Notes under the pieces: generated by a model | What the model was told of the DNA's origin: nothing | Seen by the model: only the letters and a program-made list of their open reading frames with translations | The model's database searches: none | Shown: positions 48,277 to 57,838 of the stretch, piece by piece | How positions within the stretch are numbered: position 1 is the stretch's first letter | Layout of the letters: the number at the start of each line of letters is the position of its first letter | DNA from: a virus | Virus record (IMG/VR): IMGVR_UViG_3300032677_000029 | Span: 1 to 64,000 of that record | Length of the DNA stretch: 64,000 nt | Strand: one strand, 5' to 3' | Made by a program: the position numbers and the translations under genes

Positions 48277-49731
48277 TTAACTAAATGTACGAGTGTTTGG
48301 GTCGTATGATGGAACTTTTATATCGTTTCCTTGTAGATTTGTCATGGCTCCGGGTTTATTACCTATAACTTGAGCTTTTCTATACGCATTTATAAGAATT
48401 TGATTTTCTCTTTCTGGAGTTAAATCTGCACCACCAATTTTATTTTTTTCTGCTGCCATATCAGTAGCGTAGATTTTTTGAGCTATACTTTCTAAATGCT
48501 GATCTGCTCGTTGTCCAGAAAGGATGCCATTCTTTTGCTGTTCAAGTCTTGCCCAATCTTGATAATGCTGCTGTGTAATACCTGTCTTATCCGCATCATT
48601 TTTGATTTCTTGCTGTTTCATATTAAGCAAAGCAAGTTCTTTATTGGCGTCGGCTGTATCTTTACGGTATGTAGCAATATCAGAAGCAGCACCTTTAGCG
48701 GCTGGTAAAGCGCCTTGAGCAATATTTGTAAGAGCATACTGTGAAGTACCCCCCATAATGCCAAGACCGGCTTCAAGTAAACGCATCCATTTAGACTGTT
48801 CTTTGTCAGCAGAAGCTTGGGCTCTTTGTTCGTCGTATAGCTTTTGATATTTACCAAACATATCAGAGCTAGTATCTGTTTGTTTAATACCTAATTGAGC
48901 GGCAGCATCTGCTGCTTTAGCCCCAGTTCTTGCACCAGCCCCAGTATCAGCGCTAGGTTTACCAGGAATAACCGCCGGTTTATTAGACTCTTGGTCTTCC
49001 ATATCTTGAGCAAAAGCAAGGTTTTTAAGAGATACAGGTACAGGTTTAGCCACAGTTGCGGGGGTAGGACGAGCATCTATATCCGCTTGAGTTAGTGTAC
49101 CTGCTTGTGCCTTACTTAGTATTTTTGATCTTGGATCAGAGTACATATAATCTTTAACAGACTGCAAAGCACCACTAACATTAGGAACATAATCTTTTAT
49201 ACCATTAAAAAAAGCAGCATTTTCTTTTTGATTTTGCGCTATTTGTTCTGGTGAATTTTGTAAACTACCACGACTTGCAAGCTGCTGCATTTGCTCTGCC
49301 GTTAAAGTATTTGGGTCAGTCACTAAACTATTATTATTTTCAGGCGTAGGTTCTGAAAATGCAACAATACCACCACCAGCAAAGCTTTGCCCACCCATAC
49401 CACTTGGTAATGCAGCTACGCCTTGGGGTGCTTGTAATCCAGCTACTCCCTGTGGTGCCTGTTGTGGTGCTGTTTGTGGGGTCATACCTTGCATACCACC
49501 CATTGGGGCTTGTGGAGCTAATGCTTTAGATACTAAGTCCTGTGCAACTGTTGTAGTAGAAGCTTGACCGGGTTCTAATTTAGTTAAATCTTGGCGGCGT
49601 TGAATTTCAGCTAATGCCATGTATTGTGGAATTAAAGGATTTGTACCTTGCGCATATTGAGCAAGACGGTCCATTCCAACTGAAGGACTTTGTAATTCTC
49701 CAGCAATACGATTTAAATTGTCCATGCTCAT
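48277..49731 (-). CDS. internal virion-type protein with AGGG motif
   Basis: A 484-residue protein. The N-terminal half is Gln/Pro/Ala-rich and disordered (LAPQAPMGGMQGMTPQTAPQ) with QSFAGGGIVAFSEPTPENNN at about residues 115-135. The C-terminal half is helical (KYQKLYDEQRAQASADKEQS, RLLEAGLGIMGGTSQYALTN, LALLNMKQQEIKNDADKTG). It resembles proteins encoded next to the giant ejection protein in other environmental phages. Probably an internal or tail-lumen protein. Position in the operon supports this. Confidence 0.6.
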   Translation of the reverse strand: MSMDNLNRIAGELQSPSVGMDRLAQYAQGTNPLIPQYMALAEIQRRQDLTKLEPGQASTTTVAQDLVSKALAPQAPMGGMQGMTPQTAPQQAPQGVAGLQAPQGVAALPSGMGGQSFAGGGIVAFSEPTPENNNSLVTDPNTLTAEQMQQLASRGSLQNSPEQIAQNQKENAAFFNGIKDYVPNVSGALQSVKDYMYSDPRSKILSKAQAGTLTQADIDARPTPATVAKPVPVSLKNLAFAQDMEDQESNKPAVIPGKPSADTGAGARTGAKAADAAAQLGIKQTDTSSDMFGKYQKLYDEQRAQASADKEQSKWMRLLEAGLGIMGGTSQYALTNIAQGALPAAKGAASDIATYRKDTADANKELALLNMKQQEIKNDADKTGITQQHYQDWARLEQQKNGILSGQRADQHLESIAQKIYATDMAAEKNKIGGADLTPERENQILINAYRKAQVIGNKPGAMTNLQGNDIKVPSYDPNTRTFS

Positions 49732-51032
49732 GCTTTATCTCCCAACAACTTATGCAAGCGAAGGTCAGCGAGGTCACTACCTTCTTTAATCGAACCGCCC
49801 TTTTTCTTAGTCATACCATAAGCCGCTGCGGCAGTTAAACCAAGACCAGATAATTGAGATGCCGTATTTGGAGCCGCTTGATAGCTTTGCGTAGATGTAG
49901 CTTGCAGGGGAAGACCACGTAATAAACCACTTAAGTTAGACAACTGCATCATTGGATACTGTTGAGCCGTAGCATAGTTTTGGATTGCTTGGTTAATAAC
50001 TTGTTGTTGCTGTGCCTGTTGTTGAGCACCTTGCGTAGACTGAGTATTAATAATGCCTTGTTGAGCCGCAAGTTGAGAACCACCAATATTTGCCAAATTA
50101 CCCGCTGCAGTATTGGCTAGACCATAGCCCGCTTGTTGTGCCCCGACGCCTTGTAGCCCCGTTTGAGCGCCTTGTAACCCCATACCATAACCTTGCATAG
50201 CTTGAGAACCCGCTTGACCAGCACCTTGTAGCCCTTGAGCTATACCTTGTTGTGCTTGTGCATTACCAGCCAAAGCAGCTTGGTTTGCGGTATTCATTTG
50301 GTTTTGTGCGTTGTTATACGCTTGGTTATATCCTTGGCCAATAATTTGATTTTGAGCCAACATTTGATTTTGTTGATTTAAAGAATTTGCTAGCGCAGAA
50401 CGTGACCCACCAAAAGCACCGGCAGAAGTAGCAGCACCTTGTTGTTGTTGTCCAGCTATACCATATTGTTGATTAGCTAGTTGCATCGCTGGATTTAACG
50501 CGTTTTGAAGGTATGGGTTCATATACGAAGCTACAGAACCAGGGCCTTGTGAGGTGTTTTGAGACTGTTGGCCTAAAGATTGCCCAATAGCAGCACCTTG
50601 TTGTCCTTGCATTGCACCAGCGTTACCATAAGCACTTGATTGTCCCGCATATTGTTGTCCTGCTTGAGCGCCTAAATTACCATATGCTTGGCCTTGTTGA
50701 CCATACGCATTTGCTTGACCTACAGTGCCCAAAGCACCCCTACCTGAAGCACCAGCAAGCTGACTAGCAGCGCCATATTGACCAGGTACTTGTAAATTAG
50801 CTGCACCAGACTGGGCTTGTTGCTGCAAAGGAGAAAAGCCAGCTACATAGTCTTGTGGGTTGGTGCTATACGGATTGTACGCATTCATTCCCGTCATGTC
50901 AGGATTAAAAACTTGCGACTGCGCCGCTTGCAACATATTCATTACATACGGCTGTGCGTAGTCTGGAATATTAGTATTAGTTACCGTAGTTGAAGTTGGC
51001 CCTGAAGGTGCTGGTGATGATGATCCGCCCAT
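49728..51032 (-). CDS. Gln/Ala/Gly-rich internal virion protein
   Basis: A 434-residue, low-complexity protein: long stretches of Q, A, G, N and Y (AYGQQGQAYGNLGAQAGQQY, QQGIAQGLQGAGQAGSQAMQ). It starts MGGSSSPAPSGPTSTTVTNT and ends with a KKKGGSIKEGSD motif followed by LADLRLHKLLGD. Such Gln-rich coiled or extended proteins occur beside ejection proteins. The role in DNA delivery is inferred. Its stop overlaps the start of the gene downstream. Confidence 0.55.
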   Translation of the reverse strand: MGGSSSPAPSGPTSTTVTNTNIPDYAQPYVMNMLQAAQSQVFNPDMTGMNAYNPYSTNPQDYVAGFSPLQQQAQSGAANLQVPGQYGAASQLAGASGRGALGTVGQANAYGQQGQAYGNLGAQAGQQYAGQSSAYGNAGAMQGQQGAAIGQSLGQQSQNTSQGPGSVASYMNPYLQNALNPAMQLANQQYGIAGQQQQGAATSAGAFGGSRSALANSLNQQNQMLAQNQIIGQGYNQAYNNAQNQMNTANQAALAGNAQAQQGIAQGLQGAGQAGSQAMQGYGMGLQGAQTGLQGVGAQQAGYGLANTAAGNLANIGGSQLAAQQGIINTQSTQGAQQQAQQQQVINQAIQNYATAQQYPMMQLSNLSGLLRGLPLQATSTQSYQAAPNTASQLSGLGLTAAAAYGMTKKKGGSIKEGSDLADLRLHKLLGDKA

Positions 51033-51033
51033 A

Positions 51034-51492
51034 TTAATCCTTTAACATCTTTGTAAATACTTTGTCTGTCATTTTATAACCTAAATATTCGAACAACTTA
51101 GAGTTATCCAAATGAATTTTTGTGTTTACTACCATTCTTTGTACACCACGTTCCTTCAATATTTTTTCTGCATACTGAAACAATCTAATACCAATCCTAC
51201 CTTTGCGATATTCTTTTTTAACAAAATAAATATCTTCTGTTGCTGTTACGCAAGACCTATAATGCAGGTGGGGGCTAACAAAAAATATAATATAGCCAAC
51301 TAATTCACCATCCGCTCTACAAGTAATACATCTAAGCATCCCTGCTTCTGCACATCTTTTATAAGCCGCATAATCTGGCTCATATGGAAATTCTTTAGTA
51401 ACACATAACTCTTCGTAATGTTCTGGAAAAAGTCTTTCAAATTCGTCTACAAATTGGAATCCATCAACGTCTTCATAGGTTATTGTGTTCAT
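51034..51492 (-). CDS. GNAT acetyltransferase in the virion block
   Basis: A 152-residue protein with GNAT elements: ITCRADGELVGYIIFFV, ATEDIYFVKKEYRKGRIGIR with the acetyl-CoA-binding RxGxxG/R turn (KEYRKGRIGIRLF) and LFEYLGYKMTDKVFTKML at the C-terminus. This close-to-standard domain is often found as a gene between virion genes in aquatic phages, and is distinct in sequence from the GNAT at 17303. Its substrate may be a virion protein. Overlaps its upstream neighbour. Confidence 0.75.
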   Translation of the reverse strand: MNTITYEDVDGFQFVDEFERLFPEHYEELCVTKEFPYEPDYAAYKRCAEAGMLRCITCRADGELVGYIIFFVSPHLHYRSCVTATEDIYFVKKEYRKGRIGIRLFQYAEKILKERGVQRMVVNTKIHLDNSKLFEYLGYKMTDKVFTKMLKD

Positions 51493-53888
51493 GCTGGTAG
51501 ATCATTCTCCGCTTTAGAATTAACTGCAAACTTACCTTTACCCATAGATTTCTTACGTTTAGCTTGTACTCGTTGCATCATGGCATAAAGTCGCTTAGCC
51601 CCTGCATCTGTAGAGCCGTTACCTAATTCTGAAACAATACGTGCAGGAACTACAAATTCTCCATCTGCAAGTCTAGCCGGTTGGTGCGCTCCAATTTGTG
51701 CAGGAATAGAATCACTAACACCATCACCGGGACCTTTTAATAAATGCCCGCCATCAGAGTATGACCCTAAACTAGAAATGCCGCCACCGCTAGCTTTATA
51801 TCCTAATTTTTGCAAAGCAAGCATTGCATTCCAATCACCTTTATCTGCAGCATCTTTAATAGATGCTAGGCCGCCTTCTTCTTGGGCTTGGGCAGTATAT
51901 TCATCAATAGCCGCCATATCTTTATTACCAACAGGCTTTTGACTACCTTGGGCGAATGCAGTTAAACCACCACCAGCATAAACTAAATCATCAGGCATTA
52001 CCCCACCCGCTTTACCACCGCCACCACCATCAGAACCACTTGATTGGGCTTGAGCTTGAGCTTCGGCTTGTTGTTGAGCAAGTATCGCTTGTTGCGCATT
52101 ATATGCTGAAGAACCTTGCATTTTTAACGGGTCAATAGCATAACCGGCAATTCCAGGGTTTGCTCCAGTCGTCATTGGTGCTCTAGTAGGCGTTGGAATT
52201 CCTTGTGGGGCTTGTTGCGCATAAGGGGTTTGAGCATAGTTTGCATAACTAGGCTGATATATATGACTAGTTGCATCTCCACCACCAGCTAAACTAGTAA
52301 TACCACCTTCAGCCATATTAGCTGTTGGCTCTCCAGTTAAAGGATTTGTTTTTGGTTCGTAGCTAGCCATTGTTTGTTGAGCACTAATAGGCATTTGGCT
52401 TGGAGTAGCATAATATGAACGTTGCTGTTGACTTTGAGGGTACATATCGCCACCCATAAAATTTACATTAGCTGGACCGCTTTGCAATAAACCACCATCA
52501 GCAGCCATTACAGCCGAAGAATATTGAGTACCCGTCGGTGCTTTAGGGTCATATGGGTTTTGTGCGTAGTTGGGATATGTTGCTTGATAATGTTCAGTTG
52601 GCGTAGAAGAAACCGTACCTTTATAATTTGGAGATAAACGAGCTAAAGGTTGATTAACTGTACTTACGCTTGTAACTGGATTAACGGTATTTTGTTTAAA
52701 TAATGTACCAGACACTAAAGGCATAGCCGCACCAGCAGCAGCCATAGGATTAGCTTTAACAGCAGTACCAATATCAGAAAGACTTGATATTCCCGTACCA
52801 AAATTTTTGGCCATAGAAGCCGCTGGAGCATTTGCATATCCTTGAGAAAAATCACCTGCCCACTTAGAGTATTGGTCTGGGGTTATTGTTCCTTTATTAA
52901 GCATATCCGCCGCATTAGCCGCAGAAGTTGGTGCTGGAGTTCCCGCTGTAGTTGGTAATGCTTCTTCTACACTTCCTAAAGTTGCTTGTTGTGTACCGTT
53001 TTCAAAACCTGTTTTTGCTGCTTCTGTACCTGCTTGTCCAGCTAAGTCTGATGCGCCCGCACTAGCAAGACCTTCTCCTAAACCACCACCTGACCAAGCA
53101 CCTAAACCAGCCATCAAACCTTGTTGTAAACTTCCAGTAATAGCATAATCACCAGCGCCAACCATTAAGCCAGCGGCCCAAGGGGCTAAAGCGCCATCAG
53201 AGGCAATAGTTAAAGCGGCTCCAGCTATCATAGGTAGCATAGAGCTTAAAAAGCCAGCTTCGTATAGTCCAGTTTGTGGGTTACAGGTTAGCGAACCGCC
53301 TTGAGATTTAGCAAGTGCTTGTAGACCGCCAACTTCATTAGGGGTCATATGTACTAAAACGGTGTCTTCACCACGTCCTTGCGATTGTACGTGTTTTGCT
53401 ATATCGTGTAATCCTGATAATTGTTCCACATCGCCTCCTTTGGCGTAGCTATACCCAGACCCATATCCGCTAGTAGATAGTCCTTCGTTTACATTAGGGT
53501 TGGAAGCTATTATTCCATTATATTCTTGATTAAAATTTGAATGTGGATGTGCTCTAGCATATTGATCTGCCGCCATTTGTCCCATAACTAAAGGAGTTGC
53601 AGCCCCACCTGTAAAGTACATCGCCGCCGCAGCACCCGCAGCATTTGCTGCCTGAGCGCCAGTATTATCATACCCTTGAGCAGCGTTTTGCTGCATTTCG
53701 CCTTGAGTAACCCCACCCATCATATTAACTGTAGGGGTATAATGCTTATCCATTGTAGGACCAGCAGTTTTATTTAGAGCATAAGTGGACTCAGGCGTGT
53801 TTGCGCCAACCGCAGCTTGTTCTGGATTGTTATAAACGTTTGCCGCTTGTAAACCTGCTATGTTAGCGAGTCCGCCTAAAAAGCCCAT
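51489..53888 (-). CDS. large virion protein with repeated xAGGG motifs
   Basis: A 799-residue protein. Residues 150-215 (YSYAKGGDVEQLSGLHDIAK, VLVHMTPNEVGGLQALAKSQ) and the C-terminal 110 residues (GDGVSDSIPAQIGAHQPARL, ADGEFVVPARIVSELGNGST, DAGAKRLYAMMQRVQ) are two conserved patterns of freshwater phage virion proteins. Several motifs of AEGG/AGGG form (AEGGITSLAGGGD, YAGGGLTAFAQGS, ASGGGISSLGS) lie in disordered regions between. A hydrophobic Gly/Ala zone at residues 220-290 may enter membranes. Likely an ejected internal protein. Confidence 0.6.
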   Translation of the reverse strand: MGFLGGLANIAGLQAANVYNNPEQAAVGANTPESTYALNKTAGPTMDKHYTPTVNMMGGVTQGEMQQNAAQGYDNTGAQAANAAGAAAAMYFTGGAATPLVMGQMAADQYARAHPHSNFNQEYNGIIASNPNVNEGLSTSGYGSGYSYAKGGDVEQLSGLHDIAKHVQSQGRGEDTVLVHMTPNEVGGLQALAKSQGGSLTCNPQTGLYEAGFLSSMLPMIAGAALTIASDGALAPWAAGLMVGAGDYAITGSLQQGLMAGLGAWSGGGLGEGLASAGASDLAGQAGTEAAKTGFENGTQQATLGSVEEALPTTAGTPAPTSAANAADMLNKGTITPDQYSKWAGDFSQGYANAPAASMAKNFGTGISSLSDIGTAVKANPMAAAGAAMPLVSGTLFKQNTVNPVTSVSTVNQPLARLSPNYKGTVSSTPTEHYQATYPNYAQNPYDPKAPTGTQYSSAVMAADGGLLQSGPANVNFMGGDMYPQSQQQRSYYATPSQMPISAQQTMASYEPKTNPLTGEPTANMAEGGITSLAGGGDATSHIYQPSYANYAQTPYAQQAPQGIPTPTRAPMTTGANPGIAGYAIDPLKMQGSSAYNAQQAILAQQQAEAQAQAQSSGSDGGGGGKAGGVMPDDLVYAGGGLTAFAQGSQKPVGNKDMAAIDEYTAQAQEEGGLASIKDAADKGDWNAMLALQKLGYKASGGGISSLGSYSDGGHLLKGPGDGVSDSIPAQIGAHQPARLADGEFVVPARIVSELGNGSTDAGAKRLYAMMQRVQAKRKKSMGKGKFAVNSKAENDLPA

Positions 53889-53926
53889 AGGCCCCCCTAA
53901 GATGGTGTAGTTTGGATTTTATCATG

Positions 53927-54223
53927 TTATACCGTGGTTCCGCTAGCGTTTTTCCATACAGTGCCGTTCCACCAAATGGGGATGCCCAAAGAAGTATCAA
54001 AAAATACCTGTCCAATTAAAAGGTTTTCAGTGGGCCTATTGGCCGTAGTGTTATTAACTGGAACGGATGTGGCTTGGTTATAGTTATCTAGCTGATTGTA
54101 ATATAAGCGCAACGCATTATTTAGCTGGTCCTGATACTGCTGACTATATTCTACCGGGGCAACCAATAAATCAGGCGATTTTGGGTACCGTAAAGCACCA
54201 ATCTTGTTAGCTGTATTTGCCAT
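53927..54223 (-). CDS. small virion-associated protein
   Basis: A 98-residue protein (TANKIGALRYPKSPDLLVAP, YQDQLNNALRLYYNQLDNYN, GTVWKNASGTTV). The N-terminal helix and the C-terminal end, IPIWWNGTVWKNASG, are typical of small proteins encoded next to the large tail protein in aquatic phages; the ending resembles the carbohydrate-contacting end of fibre-like chains. It shares one base with the next gene start upstream. Function is inferred from context. Confidence 0.6.
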   Translation of the reverse strand: MANTANKIGALRYPKSPDLLVAPVEYSQQYQDQLNNALRLYYNQLDNYNQATSVPVNNTTANRPTENLLIGQVFFDTSLGIPIWWNGTVWKNASGTTV

Positions 54224-56667
54224 TATCTTCTGCCATCAGGTCTAATATCAATACGAGGGCTACCTAGCTGCCAAGCTACATCTTTATCTGTCGATTCAAT
54301 TCTAAAGGCCATTTGGCGACCACGAAGGCGTGTATAAACTTGCCCTGTAAACTGTTGAATTGTGTATTCTGGTACTGTCGTATAGTTTTGCGCCGACTGT
54401 ACTTGCGGAGAGTCTGCTTGACCGTATGGTGTACCAGAGTTTTGACGGGGTTTAACTGTCATAGTAACAGTAGGTTCATTAGAAGTAGAGCCGTTAAAGT
54501 TTACGTCAGGTAGTATGCGCCATACAAAACCAAAGTTATGTCCATCCCCAATGTCAAAGTCGGAGCTTTGTACGTAAGAATAGATAGCTTGTGGGCTTGT
54601 TGTGGCACCGTCGTTGCAACCATTCTCGTGGTAAACCAATCTGTTATTGTAGTCGGCGGCGATGGGGTATTGAATAATGCCAGTTTGGAACCAAGCAGAA
54701 CGGTTCATATTACCGTAGTACCAGACTCTATCTAGATAGTTATAAATAACGTATTTGTCTACTGTAGTACCGCCGCTTGATTCGCTAACATAAAACCACC
54801 AAACCTCGTTAAAGGCTTCATTGTTCCCCGCAAATACTTGGTAGGACTGGTCTTGATTTATGTCTGCAAAAATATACTGGCGTAATGAGCAAGGTAGAAC
54901 TTCTACTCGTCCAGAATACATGTAGAATCTATCACGCCCCATCCAATAAGTAACGTTATTAACAGTAATCATGGAATTAGGGGACATTACTGAGATGTTA
55001 TCCATTAATACTTGGAAACCCCAAACATACGGAGCACCTAAATACTGCATAGAATACAGACAGGAATCAGTCCAAACTAAAATCTCTTGGCGTGTAGCAC
55101 GAGCGCCCATAATATAGGAGCCGTTGGTAAGCAAATATTCGCCAGATTGATTAGTGGCTATTGGTACCCACTGGTAAGGATTAGCTTGGTCTGACCACCG
55201 TACTAACATTGGGTTAAACGTAGTTGCTGCATTATTTGGAATGTATGAATTGGCTCCAAATGCAATAACAAATTCTTGAATAGCTGAGGTAATAACTTGG
55301 TACGTTGATGTTGGCACAAAAGAACCAGCATATGAGAAAGAATAAGTACCTGACTGTGTACCTGTTGTTGGGCTTGTTATAGGTACTGTAGTAGAGCCAG
55401 TAACATAATTTGAGGCTATCTTAGTACCTGCAGCGATGTGGGTTCCTGTAATTACCATGTACGGATATAGGTTAGGCGCAAGAGAAGCTGATACTGTGAT
55501 ACTAGATGCGCCAGAAGAAAACGATGTACCCGACCCACCATCAGTATAGGCAACAGTAGAATTAGCTAAAGAACTTACATATGTTGCGGGTGTTGATACG
55601 CCGCTGCTATCTGACCAATAGAATATAGGTCCACCACGAGGAGCTAAAACAAGGTCAGAACCATAGTTATCATTTGTCCATAAACGCAACTGTTGTCCAA
55701 TACCAGTGGAGTATGCTGTACCCCAACCACGAGGCTGGTTTGTTGCTGTAACGCTAGAGCCACCACCTGCAGAAGATGAAGATGCTGTTGATGAATAAGT
55801 AATTGAATATGTATTAGCTGTTAATACAGTAACTTGATACGTATTATTAATTTGAGCAGTAGTAAAGCCAGCAAATGCTGTTCCACCAGCAAAGGTTACA
55901 TAAGTGCCAGTACTGTATCCGTGTGCCGTTTGAGTTACTACGACTGTTGCTGAACCGCTAGTTGGTAAAAATGGATTAGAGCCTAAAGATACTGTTGCAC
56001 CTAAAGTTCCACCCCAAGGCCCAGCGCCCCAACCATTACCTACAACATAGGTATTTAAACCAGCAGGATACTTATATGCAATAGTAACTGTACCACCGCC
56101 CACTCCCGTAACTGGCACAGTTGACTGAATTGTATACTGCGTAGAAGAAATAACTGAAGTAACAGTATAAACACCAGCTAGAGTAACTCCAGTGCCATAG
56201 TAACCACCCCAAGCATCAACACCCCAGCCATCAACACCCCATCCAGCTGCAGAACCTACAGGAGCACTACTTGTAATATATACAGAGTCTCCAACACCAG
56301 GATTATAGGAAACGTCGGTAACTGTAACAACTGTTGTGCCATTGCCCGTAAATGGGTTTGTTAGCGTATCTGTTTGAATCACAGGGGTAATGTCGTAATA
56401 AACACCACCTTGATAAATGTAATAGTTACTATTAGTGCCTAGCCCTATATAGACCGTTCCAGTACCGCCATCGCCATCTGCCCATACCCATAAAGAACGA
56501 CAAACGCCTTGGAATTGACTATTGGAAATTTGTTGCCAACCGCCTAATTTTTCAGGAAAACCAGAACGAAAACGAATCTTATCCCCATCATACCAACCTC
56601 CTTCATTGGAGTAGTCAGTGCCTTCACGGTTAAGTCCGGGTCTAAATTGTAGTTTTTGTAATGGCAT
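54223..56667 (-). CDS. large tail/stabilisation protein (gp12/P22 gp10-like role)
   Basis: An 814-residue protein. The start (MPLQKLQFRPGLNREGTDYS, NEGGWYDGDKIRFRSGFPEK) and the core (LTNGSYIMGARATRQEILVW, TDSCLYSMQYLGAPYVWGFQ, FADINQDQSYQVFAGNNEAF) define a large beta-propeller-like tail protein widespread in podoviruses, presumably the nozzle or plug. Residues 90-310 contain inserted Gly/Thr/Val modules, including TQTAHGYSTGTYVTF and the near-repeat WGVDGWGVDAWGG. Probably completes the short tail. Confidence 0.7.
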   Translation of the reverse strand: MPLQKLQFRPGLNREGTDYSNEGGWYDGDKIRFRSGFPEKLGGWQQISNSQFQGVCRSLWVWADGDGGTGTVYIGLGTNSNYYIYQGGVYYDITPVIQTDTLTNPFTGNGTTVVTVTDVSYNPGVGDSVYITSSAPVGSAAGWGVDGWGVDAWGGYYGTGVTLAGVYTVTSVISSTQYTIQSTVPVTGVGGGTVTIAYKYPAGLNTYVVGNGWGAGPWGGTLGATVSLGSNPFLPTSGSATVVVTQTAHGYSTGTYVTFAGGTAFAGFTTAQINNTYQVTVLTANTYSITYSSTASSSSAGGGSSVTATNQPRGWGTAYSTGIGQQLRLWTNDNYGSDLVLAPRGGPIFYWSDSSGVSTPATYVSSLANSTVAYTDGGSGTSFSSGASSITVSASLAPNLYPYMVITGTHIAAGTKIASNYVTGSTTVPITSPTTGTQSGTYSFSYAGSFVPTSTYQVITSAIQEFVIAFGANSYIPNNAATTFNPMLVRWSDQANPYQWVPIATNQSGEYLLTNGSYIMGARATRQEILVWTDSCLYSMQYLGAPYVWGFQVLMDNISVMSPNSMITVNNVTYWMGRDRFYMYSGRVEVLPCSLRQYIFADINQDQSYQVFAGNNEAFNEVWWFYVSESSGGTTVDKYVIYNYLDRVWYYGNMNRSAWFQTGIIQYPIAADYNNRLVYHENGCNDGATTSPQAIYSYVQSSDFDIGDGHNFGFVWRILPDVNFNGSTSNEPTVTMTVKPRQNSGTPYGQADSPQVQSAQNYTTVPEYTIQQFTGQVYTRLRGRQMAFRIESTDKDVAWQLGSPRIDIRPDGRR

Positions 56668-56673
56668 ACGGGT

Positions 56674-57195
56674 TTACCCTAGCATCTTTAGTGACATGGC
56701 TTTAACTTCATTTACCCGCTTTTCCCAGCCTTTACCGAATACAGGAAAAGTTTTAAGGGACTTTAGAAATTGTAACCGATTATCACAGTATTCTTCAACT
56801 AGAGTCTTAGCTGCATCTCCCTTAAACTGGCTCACGGCAGCCATAGTAGTTGTACCAAAACCGCCATCAGGAGCAACCCCAATGCAGTTCTGCAAAGCCT
56901 TAATAGCACGCCCGACCCCGGAATTAACAGCATAGTCAAAAACAGCGTAGTCAAGACCAGATATAAGCTCATCAGCTCTGCAAGCATCCCAGTACTTTCT
57001 TTTATATAAAGGCGCAACTATAGATGGGGTTAGAGCCCGCATTTGTTTTTCATTTACATCATGCCCTACCCACATAGCCCAAGTTGCGGCAGTAACTCCA
57101 AGGTTTGTCATCCCACCGGGATCATCTTTATTATCAACAAATCCTGCTTCATGGATTAAAAGCGCTGTTAAAGCATCTGCAAAATTGTCTTTCAT
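56674..57195 (-). CDS. endolysin, GH108 muramidase
   Basis: A 173-residue lysozyme. HEAGFVDNKDDPGGMTNLGV at residues 15-34 matches the GH108 active site ExGYxxxxxDPGGxTxxG, with catalytic E16 (A replaces the first G). YWDACRADELISGLDYAVFD and NSGVGRAIKALQNCIGV represent the following helices and a PG-binding-3 C-terminal domain. It cleaves the glycan of peptidoglycan. No signal peptide, so it needs the holin. Lysis cassette order: holin, spanin, endolysin, each overlapping. Confidence 0.85.
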   Translation of the reverse strand: MKDNFADALTALLIHEAGFVDNKDDPGGMTNLGVTAATWAMWVGHDVNEKQMRALTPSIVAPLYKRKYWDACRADELISGLDYAVFDYAVNSGVGRAIKALQNCIGVAPDGGFGTTTMAAVSQFKGDAAKTLVEEYCDNRLQFLKSLKTFPVFGKGWEKRVNEVKAMSLKMLG

Positions 57196-57617
57196 TTAAT
57201 ACCAATCTGTTCATTAAGCCATTTTTGAAGTTCAACAAGCATCAACGTTGTTTGGGCGCAATTTCCAGCAAGTTCATTGTAGGCGGCGATAACATCAGCT
57301 GACTTGGGGGCTGCGGAAATACCGGACATGGTACTGCTATTGGGGTTGTTCCACACGCTAGTAGACTTATAGTAGTTGCGAAGAGCAGCATACTTAGCTT
57401 CGTATTCATCAGAAATTCCTTTAGTTACAAGTTCGTGTTGCTTTTGGATTGACTCCGTTTGCGCTTGCTGTTTCTCTGCTGCGACTTGGATTGCTGTTTT
57501 GTATATAGTAAAATCCCTATCCCGCATATGCCAGCCAGCAAAAAACACCAAGCATAGAGCAGAAACAATAAGTCCAGCTTTGACGATATTTGCATAGTTA
57601 CCTAAAAGGCCCCACAT
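57192..57617 (-). CDS. i-spanin (Rz-like)
   Basis: A 141-residue protein. An N-terminal membrane anchor (IVKAGLIVSALCLVFFAGWH, residues 11-30) is followed by a periplasmic coiled coil (AAEKQQAQTESIQKQHELVT) and a Tyr/Asn-rich end: the Rz layout. It would connect inner and outer membrane for the last lysis step. An embedded or overlapping Rz1 lipoprotein gene could not be confirmed. It overlaps the endolysin by four bases. Confidence 0.7.
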   Translation of the reverse strand: MWGLLGNYANIVKAGLIVSALCLVFFAGWHMRDRDFTIYKTAIQVAAEKQQAQTESIQKQHELVTKGISDEYEAKYAALRNYYKSTSVWNNPNSSTMSGISAAPKSADVIAAYNELAGNCAQTTLMLVELQKWLNEQIGIK

Positions 57618-57838
57618 TACTGAGGCTCCGCATCTTTTTTCATCATAACTGCAGCCCCATGTGCGCCGGCAACAATACCAAACGCTTCTGCTAACTCTCT
57701 TAAGCTAACCGCACTGTGCATTGCTTCATAACCCGCTAGGGCAATAACTGCAAGTAAACAAATTAACCAACTCCACCTAGCAATATCTTGAGTATGGTTA
57801 TCTCTCCCAGTTAGAAGCTGGTTAAGAAAGTCTTTCAT
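57617..57838 (-). CDS. holin candidate
   Basis: A 73-residue protein with two hydrophobic stretches, WSWLICLLAVIALAGYEAMH (residues 22-41) and AFGIVAGAHGAAVMM (52-66), a polar N-terminus and a charged tail (KKDAEPQ). Its size, topology and adjacency to spanin and endolysin fit a class II holin that lets the endolysin reach the wall. Tight overlap with both neighbours. The call rests on topology and context. Confidence 0.7.
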   Translation of the reverse strand: MKDFLNQLLTGRDNHTQDIARWSWLICLLAVIALAGYEAMHSAVSLRELAEAFGIVAGAHGAAVMMKKDAEPQ

